Position numbers and translations under genes: made by a program. Positions 22,346-33,524 of a stretch of DNA of 64,000 nt are shown in pieces; within the stretch, counting starts at the first letter, position 1; each line of letters begins with the position of its first letter. The stretch is from positions 1,098,128 to 1,162,127 of the forward strand of contig MNCI01008566.1 in the NCBI GenBank assembly GCA_015680685.1, read 5' to 3'. Origin of the DNA: Gnetum montanum (taxonomy: Eukaryota > Streptophyta > Gnetopsida > Gnetales > Gnetaceae). The notes beneath the pieces are model-generated. The model saw nothing but the letters and a program-made list of their open reading frames with translations. It was not told the origin of the DNA and did no database searches.

Positions 22346-23745
22346 GGTTCATAGCACAACATTCCCAGCTCGCATCCATGAATCTATAAACAAACAAGCA
22401 TGCACAGTGCCAACACGGGGTGGGGCGTTGCAGTTCCAAAATGCAGTTCACGATGATAAGAAAACACCCTTTGGAACATATGTAATGCCACTATCCTTGG
22501 CATCTTGCTAATCCTCCAGAGATGTCATTTGACATCTTGTTGACCTTCCGGAGCTACTGTTACCATAGCTCGTTGCCATGGAAATAGCTTCTGGTGTTAG
22601 CGCTTGCTATTGGAGTCCCAGCACTATTGTGGCCTAGCCAAAAATTTGCTACCCTCCAGTCCCCACCATCACCCGAGCCCAAAAGATATTCAACTATTAT
22701 GCTTCTCACCCTATAGCTAAACTACATGATGTTTGCCTTGAGTGGGGACTCTTAAGCACTCACATTTCTTCAACTCCTAGCCCCCTTGGTGCTGGCTCCT
22801 TCAGTCTTCTGTTGCCAGAACCACTGCTAGCCTTCCTAGTTTAGACATCACATGCCTCAACAACAATGCCTACCACCTCAGTAGTGTCTAAAGCAAGTAA
22901 GAACTTTTCCTAACTACATTTCAAGGTTACATTTCTCTGGTCTACTTTCTGTTGTGCTTGTAGGATATGAGTCAAGATGGCCTCAGTTAGGGATGCATTT
23001 CTCTAGGAGGACAAGACACTACATCATTTCGAGGTGATCGCTCTAACTAGATTAGCTACTTGGGAGTGCACATCTTGCCCTTCCCCTTAACCTTCATCAT
23101 CTTGTTTCTTACACCTGTAGTTTCCCTTTTCACATCTCTTTTACAAGATTTCTCGATGCATGAAAATCCCTCCCATATGCTCAACCACAAAGCCCATGAT
23201 GTGCATAACGCAGATCACCACATGAAAAGAATCTGTAGGTAGGTTAAAGCCTCACACGAATGTAACACAACTCATCTTGGGGAGGAAACACTTATCCTGC
23301 AACAACAAGGTTGTTTACAAGTGAACATGGCTAAACCGCAGAAGAAAAGCACAAAAGCGTAAAAGTGCAAAAGAGCTCAAAAAAAGAAAAAAAGAAAAAA
23401 AAAGAGCATGTGCCTAAAACAAATGGCACACCAGCTATTTCACAATAACTGTCTCTAAGCATTCTGACAAGAGGTCAAAAGCCAGCAAAATAAAGATGCC
23501 CACGCATGCCAATTCCCTCACAAGCACTCTGACGAGGGACCACACTATGTTTCATCTTTTCTTTTCTTGAACCTATCCCCTCAAATCCACCCTTTTTCCC
23601 CTTTTTCCTGCATGACTATCCTGATACTCCCAGGAACAGCAAAGCAACATCTAAGTAACTACTAAAGAGTGATATTGGTGTCTTGTCCTTCACGGTGTTT
23701 CATATTCTTTATCGACGCCTATCGGGTGGATCCTCCATACGTCAA
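22346..23745 (+). other. 3' untranslated region of element B
   Basis: No frame or RNA gene supported. It aligns with 41171-42524 of C, so it is a shared part of the element. It includes an A-rich stretch around 23380-23405. Confidence 0.7.
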
Positions 23746-23759
23746 CAAAGAGGGACCAG
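23746..23759 (+). promoter_or_regulatory. Polypurine tract of element B
   Basis: CAAAGAGGGACCAG directly before the 3' LTR would prime plus-strand DNA synthesis. The C counterpart is AAAAAAGAGGGG at 42525. Confidence 0.7.
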
Positions 23760-25567
23760 TGAAACACCATAAAATTTTAGGACCCTCACGCTTCAATAGA
23801 ATCTTGGAATTTGGGCAAGGACTTCCACAAGTGTAGCGTCATGATGGTTTGGCAAGAAATTGTAGGCACTAAGGATAGACTGCCCATTCTAGTAAGTTTT
23901 CTATCTCCAGGGCTAATAAGCCCACTGGATTCTCCAGCCTGCCCAACTAGACAAATGACCTAGCTAACAGTCTACCTAGAAACCATGCTAGGAGTTGTTG
24001 GAAGTGTTCGAGATGAGCAAAACAGTTCGACAAGTTTTCTAGTAAAGAAGTCTGCTATGTTGTGTAGCATAGCAAGCCTTGAAAGATAATTGCTCAAGTG
24101 TCCAAATGCGAATTAACAAAATGATTGTAAGACAAGTCAAGATTCAGCCAACGCAAGGTGCTACACTATGTAGCATAGCACAGTGTAGCAAAGGTAGAGT
24201 AGAAAGGCCTATCTTGCCAAGTGATTCCAACAAGAAAATTGCACTTTAGCAAGACTTTGGCCTCCAAAATTGGTTGCCCCACTTAACCCACAAGGCCTTG
24301 AGCAAAGTTTCTTGCTAGAAAAATGGTGGATTGAACAATGAAGCATGATACAATGGCTACTACGCTGTGCTAAGCTACATAGCCTAGCATAGTATAGTAA
24401 CAATGCAAAAACAATAGAAGTATTCCAAAAATGAATTCAGCAAGTCCAAAGGGTTCTTGGCATGAAGGAAAAAAGTTGCAGTTGTTTGCCTGACCAAGCC
24501 CCACACCAATGCTTTCAGCTCCTATGCAAGTTTCCTATCAAGCCCAATGGCTATGCTATGCTATGCTACGTAGCATAGCATAGTGTAGCGAGCAGGTATT
24601 TGTGCTATGAAAATGTGCTCAACAGCATTAGTAGTGCAACACTGGCACGGAAGCATCAAGACATCTTCGGGTAGCTCTAGAACTTGTTGGGAACAATCTT
24701 TCTCACTTTGGCATCTCCTTGCCAAAATCAGCAATTTTACTTCACTTTGCATACCCTTGGTCAACTTCCAAAAAATTGTTCCTACACTTGACCCTACTTG
24801 TAAGAGTAGGGAAGACGTAGTCCTAGAGGATAGGCTCCATTTTGCTTCCATTATTAGCACACTGGATTTTGGCACATGCTGTTTTAGTGATATAGTCATA
24901 GTGTAAAAAAGTTCACATCTAGCATCGCACACCTACATGGTAAAAACATGTTAGCACCTTATGGGGCCTAGGACACATGGTATCCAAATCATGTTTCTCT
25001 CCTACCCCTAGCCCTATAAATACCCCAGCAAACAATGATCTGGGGGTTGGAAAAAAAAAATTTTCTACTAGGTTGACTGTTGGCTTCTAGCATTGATTGG
25101 CTTTTAAGTTGGCTTTTGGAGAGCATAGTTGACAATTTTTAGCACTCTAGTTGGCTCCACGGTTTAGGGATTTGTAAGCATATTGCTCTACGTAAGCTGT
25201 GCCTCTCTAGTGTTGCATAACCTGTTGTACACTTTTCAGCAAGGCAAAGGATCAAATTCGTGACCTTTGGGGTGGTGTATTCTCTAACCCAAATCTGTTT
25301 TGCTATTTTCTCACTGTCATAGTTGTTTTGCATTATTTTCACCATTTTACATTTGTCGATCATTGATTTACTTCGTGTGTCTCACTTTTGAAACAAACAT
25401 TTAGAAAAGATTAAGATACACCAACTAAGTCCCTATCTAATTGACTAGACCATTTAGGGCACCTTGCTTCCATTTCTCTCCAGCATGGCCCTCACACGAA
25501 TTTGGGATTAAACTATTTGCCCAACAACCTCTTGGTGTTCCAGCCACCAACATTTTCGGTTGCTACA
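23760..25567 (+). repeat. 3' LTR of element B
   Basis: About 1808 bp from TGAAACACC to GCTACA, followed by the second CTATG. It matches 6884-8685 over its whole length with many transitions, so the insertion is not recent. It keeps the TATA box (25014-25022). Confidence 0.92.
24050..24600. repeat. U3 palindromic motif array, 3' LTR B
   Basis: Same clusters as at 7178-7710. The strongest palindrome, at 24556-24583 (28 bases, half CTATGCTATGCTAC), differs from its 5' LTR partner by changes in both arms that keep the symmetry. Confidence 0.75.
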
Positions 25568-25572
25568 CTATG
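25568..25572. repeat. Target site duplication of B, right copy (CTATG)
   Basis: Identical to 6879-6883. Element D resumes from here. Confidence 0.9.
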
Positions 25573-26700
25573 GTTTTTGGATGGCCCATGAGTCAACTTT
25601 GGGTTGCATGACCACATGTGATGCTTGTTATGTGGGTTGTGCCATGGACATAACACTTGGGCCCCACCACAGGTTTGTGGGTTGGATCATTGTAAGGGGT
25701 GTTGACATAATGGGCAAGACAAACAATTCTTGAGTCATGTATGATGAGGAAGGAACATGCATGGTGTGCATGTAGGATTGCGCAGGCACAACAATTATTG
25801 CTATGGAAGGCTGGATGATGTGAATAGGTTAAATAGGCTAAATAGGCTAAACATGTTGTGAAGGCTACAAAGGAATAATGAAGGGCATACTAAAGAGAAG
25901 GCTAAAAGGTAGAGCAACATCTTGGTGCATCTACAACATCTAGTAAGTTGCCATCATAGGCATTGACCTGGGTGATGACACTAGACTATGGGATATTAGA
26001 GGAATGAAAGCATAAGCTGTTTGTTGGAATGAGACATGGAATGGGTTCTCATGCTCAAATTAAGCCTCAAACTCATCTAGCTCCTCCTAAAGGGACTCCT
26101 TGTAGTCCATCCCTTCATCATGGCTCATATTGCAAATGAGGTTATCCAGCATCCACTAGTAATCTTTCATGAGCACAAAAAAGTCGAAATCAAAAGGGAG
26201 CCATTCCCTCCCATTACGATACATGATCTCATAACTACATTTGGCTTCCATTTCTTAGCATTTTAAGAGCAAATCTACTTAGAGTTTCATACAAACAAAG
26301 TTATATTACTTGTCGTTGCACACCATAACCTTGGAAGGCAAGTTGTGTTGCCTAAGCAATTATCTTTGTGTTAGGACAAGGCCCTGAGCCCCAAGAAGGT
26401 TAATTTGTATTTTTTGCTAAATGGGCCAGACAACAACTTCACTTAGAGTAAAGGTCAAAAGTTTTCTAGGATTCATGATGCAAGGAATAATGCTAAGCTT
26501 TGCTTATGCAAAATAGAAGGAAAAATGGCTAAGTGCTAAAATGCAAAAAATGCCTAAGTATGTAACTACTGAGAAAACGGCTAAGTGTAAAAATGTAGAA
26601 AAATGGCTAACTATAAATTACCAAAACAATGCTAACTTTGGGACTACACTTAGAGCTTACTATGCTCACTATACTAGAGCTAGCAACACTCTATTGAGAA
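25573..26700 (-). pseudogene. gag: N-terminal half of Gag, element D (heavily decayed)
   Basis: No long frame remains. On the minus strand the region around 26370-26410 (TTGGGGCTCAGGGCC) and the order of segments follow the gag starts of A (about 1200) and F (about 61280), and the PBS lies just upstream. The start codon cannot be fixed. The C-terminal half continues at 6883. Confidence 0.55.
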
Positions 26701-26847
26701 CCTAGAATTTGGTCGAGTGTAAGTTATGTGCTTTGGTGTTGTTTAGTGGGGTTCCAGGGGAATTGACAATAGGGTCCAATCCACACCAATGGTGTAGAGA
26801 GCATGCAAGGTAATAACCAAGAGATGGACAAACAAGGAAATGGCAAG

Positions 26848-26866
26848 GTGCTCCTTCTAGCACTAG
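26848..26866 (-). promoter_or_regulatory. Primer-binding site of element D
   Basis: Minus-strand TAGTGCTAGAAGGAGCAC follows the LTR end after GTTTTC. It is the family PBS with transitions. Confidence 0.75.
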
Positions 26867-27577
26867 AAAACTGTAGTGACCAAAAATATTAGAGGCTTGA
26901 ATAGGACACTCAGAGGTTCTTGGTCACATAGTCTTGATCCCACTCTCACATGAGGGCCTACTAGACAATGAAAGTGGGGTGCCCATGATGGTCTTATCAA
27001 TTGAACTGGGACTTATGTGTGTTATGACAAAAAAAGTGTTTAGGTGTTGATATGGTGTTTCATGGTGTTCGTGGGTGTGAGTGTAGTAGGTGTTTTTGGG
27101 TGAAAAAATGAGGATACAAATGTGTGAATATGTGCTTAAATTGTGAAAAATATGAATAAAATGCTAAAATGTAAGAGAAATTGCTAAAAACATATAAGAT
27201 GTAGGTGAAAGAGAAAGTGGTGCCACCCCAAATGAAGGAGGGAAGTGTAGTCAATTATAAAGAAAATTTTAGGAGGTACACAGTGTACAATAGGCATAGT
27301 AGGCAAGTTTAGTCATAGTCTCAAGGTGTTTGGCTATGAAAAACTAACATCCAATGTGGAGTCTAACCTTGTTGGGTTGGCTACTATGGTGTCCTACAAG
27401 TTGCAGTTGCTGGCCATGTGCTAGGTGGTGTACAATGGTACTGTGGTGGTGTGCAATAGTGTTTGATGGTGTCCAAAGTTTATCAAGGTGCTAAGTGTGC
27501 TTGAGTGCAAGGGTGCTTATGCCAAAATGCCAATTGATGAATGAAAATGCCAACCCCTAAAATGTGAAGTGTAGGAG

Positions 27578-27587
27578 TATTTATAGG
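27578..27587 (-). promoter_or_regulatory. TATA box in LTR D
   Basis: Minus-strand CCCTATAAATACTCC in the same place as the boxes of A, B and F. Confidence 0.65.
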
Positions 27588-27639
27588 GCTAGGGTTAGTG
27601 TGAATTGTAGATCAAACACCACATGGTAGAGGGGTAGCT

Positions 27640-28460
27640 AGGACTACGCTAACCTCAACTATGCTCCCATTGAAGCAAAAAAATTTTTCCTGATGTGCTC
27701 CAATGGACCTTGTAAAGCTACCAGACTATGACTATGCTACCAAGACTACAAATGTGAATGCCAAATAGACCACAAAATACCTGAAAATAGTGCAAAATAG
27801 TGTAATTTGGAGACTGTGCTCTAGGACTACACTACCCACTCTCTTAGGTGGTGTTGAGCATTGGTACAAATTTGAGGCAAATGGGGGATGTAAAAGAAAT
27901 AAAAATTAATAATATTGCAAACTGAAGGAATGTTGGAGTTGAGATGCAAGTTGGTGTTGAGTTCTGGAGGCTTCTAGAGGTAGTTTTGGTAGACTACACA
28001 GACTATGCTCTAGAGTGTAGCCCTAAGAGTTAGGCAAATCTTGCCAGACAGTATAAGTTACACTAGCTACACTCTAGAGTGTAGTTCTAGAGGTGTGAGC
28101 ATAGTCTTGACACTTGCGAAAAATCTAGAAAAGATGATGTACCCATGTAGACTATGCTAACTATGCTCTTGAGTGTAGTAGGGAGTGTAGGCTTAAGAGT
28201 TAGAAATATTTCTTCTTCTATCCCAACCATGCTCAGCAGCCTTTGGCTTGGCACTTAGGAAAATTTGCAAAATTGGTTGTTCCAAGGATGATTATGCTAA
28301 CTACGCTCTAGAGTGTAGTCCTAGTAGGATGAGCATAGTTGAGAGACTTAGATAAAATTTGCAACTACTGTTGACACTTAGAAAATTTTGCAAATCTACA
28401 CTATTCGTGTCAACTACGCTGACTACACTCTAAAGCATACTTCTAGCTGTGGGAGAATAG
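27640..28460. repeat. U3 palindromic motif array, CTACGCTCTAGAGTGTAG type (LTR D)
   Basis: Seven or more clusters of ACTACGCTCTAGAGTGTAGT and variants, spaced about 100-130 bases. 28067-28084 is a perfect 18-base palindrome (half CTACACTCT). The spelling differs from A, B and F, but the ACGCT/AGTGT core and the facing pairs are the same design. Confidence 0.75.
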
Positions 28461-28547
28461 TCTCAACACTTAGAGAAATTTGCCAAGTTTTGACACTTAG
28501 AAAAATTTGTAGTTGAAACCCTGGAGTTCAAATTTGATGGTGTTTCA

Positions 28548-30156
28548 GGGTTCTAGTAGAGGACCTTATCTCCGAGTTGAAGTTTTACCTTTTGTATTCT
28601 TAGGTCATGATGTTAATTATTGAAGGCCTTATGCACCTCATTTAAAGATAGGGCCACCAATCAATTTTCATCTAGCACATTTAGGTTGATTAATCTTTAT
28701 TTCTGTGTTGGACTTAGGTTAAGATTTTGATCATAGGCTATTAAGAGTGTACAAATCTTGGATTGAACTGGAAGTGTTGGAAGTTTTCCATACACAAACT
28801 CGTAGGGAGAATAGCCAATAACAAGTTTCTATGTTGAATGGTAAGCCTAGAGGGCATCATTATGTTTTGTACTCCAATATTTCCTATATTTGCTAATGGT
28901 CCATGTTAGTTATTTTGTGATCTCCTAGTTGGTTATCTCTACTTGATTGTTAGCTTGGGGGTGGTAGGGTGTTGTTAATTTATATTTGACCCCCAAGTTT
29001 TGCATTAACTTTCTAAAAGTGGCACCTGTGAAATGAGCTCCATTGTAAAAAATTAGTGAACATGGGACCCCAAACCTATTTACAATATTTTGTTATATAA
29101 ATCTAATAGTAGTGGATGATGTATAATTAGTAACGGATGCTACTTCTACCCATTTTGTGCAGTAGTTGAATACTACGATAATATATGCCTTTCCATTGGA
29201 CATGGATGTGATGGGACCCATGAAGTCAATGGCCCATATGTCAAAAGGTTCTAGTGGTTCAATCCATTGTTTAGGACCTTCCATGTGAGTATTCATCCCC
29301 CCATCATGTTGATAACATTCAAAAGATTGGAAAAACTAGTGGACATCCCTGAAGATTGTAGGCCAACAGTATCTTGCCATCAGGATTTTTATGGTCATGC
29401 ATCTTCCTACATAGTGGCCTCCACGAGGCCCTTCATGAGCATCTTAGAGAACATGAAGTTAATCTTCATTAGGGACAAACCAATGAATTAGGCTATTAGT
29501 TCACACCTTGTAAAGGTGTCCATTTATTTCCATGAAATCTTTGTACTAATGAAGAAATTGTTGCTTCTTTCTGAAGTTAAGATCTTGTGGCATCTCTAGA
29601 TGAAGAAGATAGGTGAGGATGCCAGTGTACCATGTTGTTTATGTAGGTGTTTGTTCATTTATTACTCCTGTAAAGAGGAGTTCATTTGAAAACTAATTAG
29701 AGAGTAGGATCTCCTCTTCTTTATTATTCCATCTTAAGTAAGAAAGATGGTCAGTGACCACATTCTCAGTCCCTTTTCAATCTACCATTGTGAGATCAAA
29801 TTGTTGCAGGATTATGAGCCATCAAATGACATGAGGGCTTACTATTGGCTTGCTCATGAGGAAATGAATTACACTATGGTTAGAAAGTAGATTGCACTAT
29901 GGTCTATGTGTGTAAATACTTTATAGCCAAGCACATAGTGCCTAAACGTTTCCAGAGTGTACACCACTACCATTAATTCTTTTTTCATGGTGGTGTAATT
30001 TAATTATGCTTCCGTAATGCTTCGACTTGTGTAGTGGATGTAGTATGGGTGTTTCTTATCCTCCATCTACATGAGCACTACTCCCAAGGCTTAGTTAGAT
30101 GCATTCATCATGTTGTGAAAGGGTCTAAACTAGTCTGGTGCTTGTAGGATTAGTGC
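28548..30156 (-). pseudogene. pol: RNase H and integrase fragment of another Ty3/gypsy element (E)
   Basis: Reading down from 30156: a PD...PF segment and RNase H (ALGVVLM, then YTTMKKELMVVVYTLETFRHY near 29960), then integrase with PLEPFDIWAIDFMGP near 29240 (first catalytic Asp) and TKWVEVASVTNY after it. A SPYEFVYGKLP-like phrase near 28800 belongs to the integrase C-terminal region. These differ clearly from the Tat family here, so E is another gypsy lineage that I do not assign. It is cut on the right by the junction with C and on the left by element D. Confidence 0.8.
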
Positions 30157-31520
30157 ACCAACACCAGTAGTGGCTAAAAAAACATCGCAGCAACCGTTCG
30201 TCCTAAGGGTCCCTCTTCAGACATCTGCCCTAGCATCTTCTGTAAACAAGACTGCACCACTGCCTGGACTAACACCGCAAAAATCATTAATCATCAGGGG
30301 GCCAAGCCACTCAACTACCCCGACCCCGCATAAGATGGCACCACAGCCTTCTCATCCAAGGAAATGAGAAGAGTGTTCAACAAGTGAAGTGGCAATGAAA
30401 CATACCACCCTAGGTCCTTCCAAGCCTACTCCCTTATCCTCTGCATCTATGTTCACCTCATCACCAAAAGCTAATGCTGCTACGGGTGCACAGTCATTGC
30501 AACCTTGCTGGAAAGGGTTTGCCCCCAAACCTAAAACTATTCCTCCTCAGGAAATTCATCTCCTAGGATGAATGAAAGAGGAGAAGGGTAGTAAACAATA
30601 GTAAGGTAAAAAAGACCTTTTAAGCAGTCTTACTTAAGTCAAATAGGTTCTAAAACAAAAGAACACAATGTTGAGCCTGTACAACCTGATAATGACTTCC
30701 ACCACACACCATGAGGCTTTAGTTCACATGTTAATGACAATACCAGTTGATGAGAGCATACTAGTAGAAGAGAAAGCAATTCACTCGGTTATGCTTCCTT
30801 CTACACCTAGAGAACCACAGCCATCCCAATTGACATTTTGTGAAGACTCCATTAGGGAAGATCCTGAAAAGTGTTAGGTGACTACAGCACCTCTATTCAT
30901 CACAATTCAGGTCAGCCAACATAAGATCCGAAGGGTACACGTTGATGATGGGGTTACTACGAATGTCATCCCATTCCCCATTGTGGATAAACTAGGTTTG
31001 GTAGACTAAATCAAACCCACAACAAAGTCATGTTTAAAGTTATTCAATGGGGCACAGGTCATGGTGAAAGGCATTGTCCACATCAACTTTGTGGTAGGGG
31101 ACTAGTTTCCCAGAAATGCAATGTTTATCATGATGAAAGAGATGCCCAGGTTTAACCTGATCCTGGGGAGGTCATGGTTAGCCCAACTTAGGGCCATCTC
31201 TTCACCCATACATCAGGAAATCCATCAACCCTACGCAGGCAGGGAGGTGGTGATCCACGGTGACAAGGTGGCAACATAAGCAATAAACAACATAGATATG
31301 GAGTAGGGTTCGAAGGTCATAACCTCTAAGAACGAGGTTCCTTTCTCCGTCGACACTAACTGTTTGACAAAAGGGCCAGCCCAACATGCTGGCTCAGAAA
31401 ACAAAACTGCATGGGCCGAGTTCCCTTTTCAAGCAGAAGACAAGGACATAGAAGAATGCCATGGTAAAGCCTCTTGGCCTTACATCTCACCAAATCCACA
31501 ACAGGTCAAAAAGCAGTTGC
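30157..31520 (+). pseudogene. pro: Gag-protease linker and protease of element C (decayed)
   Basis: The linker repeats PFVLRVP-like motifs (30197 onward). The conserved SLYNLIMTSTTHHEALVHML segment lies near 30675. The protease loop reads VHVDDGVTTNVIPFP near 30940, and FNLILGRSWL near 31150. Three stops and a shift break the frame. It lacks Gag proper. Confidence 0.8.
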
Positions 31521-31659
31521 ATATAGCGTAGTAACTCCACTACTTCCTACCCAGTTAACATTCATTGTACATTTATTTCTTGTTTGCTTCATGTTCATTC
31601 ATCTATGCTAGGTGCCTAATTTATTCTTTTAAACCGATAGCATATCATCTGTTTACATT

Positions 31660-32030
31660 ATGTCATGGCCCGCTAAGGCCTAAAAATGACAAAAATATTC
31701 CTTTACATTACACGTCATGGCTCGCTAAGGCCTAAAATTGGCAAAAATATTTGTTTACATTACATGTCATGGCTCGCTAAGGCCTAAAACTAGCAAAAAT
31801 CTTCATTTACATTACACGTCATGGCCTGCTAAGGCCTAAAACTAGCAAAATCCTTTGTTTACATCACACCACTACGGCTTGCTAAGGCCTAAAACTGGAA
31901 AATTTTTTCATTTACATTACCACTTGACCTACTAAGGCCTAAAACTGGCAAAATTCTTTATCTCGCGTTTACACGATGGCCCAAAATGGCCTAAAACTAG
32001 AGACAGCCTGACATGCCCTAAAACTAAGAT
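31660..32030. repeat. Minirepeat block R1 of element C, 52-bp tandem array
   Basis: Six units of 50-53 bases start at about 31676, 31728, 31780, 31832, 31885 and 31935. Each holds GCTAAGGCCTAAAACTGGCA and TTTACATTACACGTCATGG. Two shorter GCCTAAAACTA copies follow. The regular period shows amplification in C that B lacks. Confidence 0.85.
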
Positions 32031-33505
32031 GAAGAAAAAGATAAAAATAGATAACATAGACAATACATAAGCTAGAATAAAACGAATCTAGTGATAATTC
32101 ATTTTCCATTCAAAGTCTCAATTAAATAATGTTTGCAATAGTCCTTTAAAAATACAAATAGGGTCCCTCGCTATCATGCATCATCTTCCTCTACATCATT
32201 GTTCTTTTCCTCAGAGGGCCTTGCTTCTTCATCCAGATTTTGTATCATAGAAAATGAAGTAATCAGCTAGAGTCATAATAAAAGCTAAAATGGAATAAAT
32301 TGTTGCACCGCAAGAAAGTAACTAACTCGAGATGGCCCTGCATCTGTCTTAGGGGGCATGCGATCCAAGCTGATCCCGAGGTGTTGCTAGACCTCCTTTT
32401 CAGTGATGTCCACCCAGTGCCTATCTCCTAAGTTAGCGTTTGCTACAACTTTCTCCTTTTCAATAGCCTTCCATCTCTGTGGCCCTAGAGAAAAGGAGGA
32501 AGTGGTAGTCTCATCCATAGGGAAACTCACTTCCCGTTCTGGGGATTCACTAACCATTACTTGTTGCATGAACTTTTCATAAGCACCAGAAGCGCCAATG
32601 ACATCCAGGAACACTTCATGAGTATACTACTTAAACAGAAGCATCTTGGTACTGTTTACAGTAGGTGGCATGTTCCAGTTTATGCATATGCTTGTGATTT
32701 TTTTGGGACTACCCCCACTCGTAAACTCTTGCGCTATAATCTTTCCAATTTTGGTTCTTCTGGGCCAACAAGTCCATTTGCATACATTGCTCAATAATCT
32801 TACATGTGGCCTCATTGTTGCACCACATGGCCATCTAATATCTCACATAATCAATGACAGCAGTGCATCAACTGCCATCATTGGTATCCCGGGCTAGAAG
32901 GAACTCATTACTAGAGTGGAGGTCTTCCACCTCGGTGGTTAGATTGGCCTTCTCCTTCTCAAGCTTCTAGACCCGTTTCCATAGGTCTTCATTTACATGC
33001 CTGCACTCCCACAGGGAGCATGCTGAGTACAATGCGCATTCGCTAGCCTCATCATATATGTGATGAGGTACTTTAGTCATTTTCGGTGGGAATGTAGGCA
33101 TGACGTCAACTTTGAGTACTTTTTTTGGGTCCCACTTGAGGTGAGAGGCTGTCGACTACACATAAAAAATGCATTATTCACAATAGCATAGTAAAGTTTA
33201 GCAATCCAAAAAGCCTAGCATAGAAATTTAAAAAGCTTAGAGTAGCTACTTCACTTACACACTTCCGGATCGATCTACCTTAGACAGTCGATCATGTCGT
33301 CGACAACCCCCTGCATGAAGGTAAACTTATCAAGGATCTCATCCCATGGTCACAGGTGGATCGAAGAAGGTCCTATAGTGTCAATGGTGGTGTCTACTAC
33401 ATAACAAAACATGTTAGTTATGACTGAGAGGACTATAACAAAGCTAATGAGGAACACAAACGATAGTGTTAAGCTCCTACCCAGCAAACCCTCAAGGGTG
33501 ATAGT

Positions 33506-33524
33506 GGGGGGGGGGGGGGGGGGG
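33506..33524. repeat. Poly-G run (Pro codons of the antisense gene)
   Basis: Nineteen G. On the minus strand it reads as a proline run in GNPPPPPP before LEGLLG. F has only PP in the same place (GDPPKLNSEGLFG, about 55650), so it is probably a slippage expansion. Confidence 0.8.

Larger units (their letters stand above)
6884..25567 (+). mobile_element. Complete Tat-clade LTR retrotransposon B with internal antisense gene
   Basis: B has both LTRs (6884-8685 and 23760-25567), a PBS, a polypurine tract and a perfect 5-bp target duplication CTATG, so its borders are firm. Order: gag, protease, R1, antisense gene (minus strand), R2, RT / RNase H / archaeal RNase H / integrase, R3, 3' untranslated region. 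The length of about 18.7 kb is long for gypsy elements but within the range known for Ogre-type Tat elements. Coding frames are full of stops and the two LTRs are well diverged, so the insertion is old. It lies in the gag of element D. Confidence 0.93.
25568..28547 (-). mobile_element. Tat-clade element D, segment 2 (gag start, PBS, 5' LTR)
   Basis: This continues D past insertion B. From 28547 downward: a 5' LTR, a PBS at 26848-26866, leader and the N-terminal half of gag, broken at 25568 by B. Its outer flank at 28548 is the integrase of element E, so D inserted into E. Confidence 0.85.
26872..28547 (-). repeat. 5' LTR of element D
   Basis: About 1676 bp. It opens TGAAACACC at 28547 and ends CACTACA at 26872 on the minus strand. 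It includes the TATA box at 27578 and the U3 array at 27640-28460. Confidence 0.85.

Noticed and set aside
28548-30156. Fragment E as part of the Tat family
   Set aside because: Its integrase and RNase H phrases differ from those of B, C and F, and the lineage remains open.
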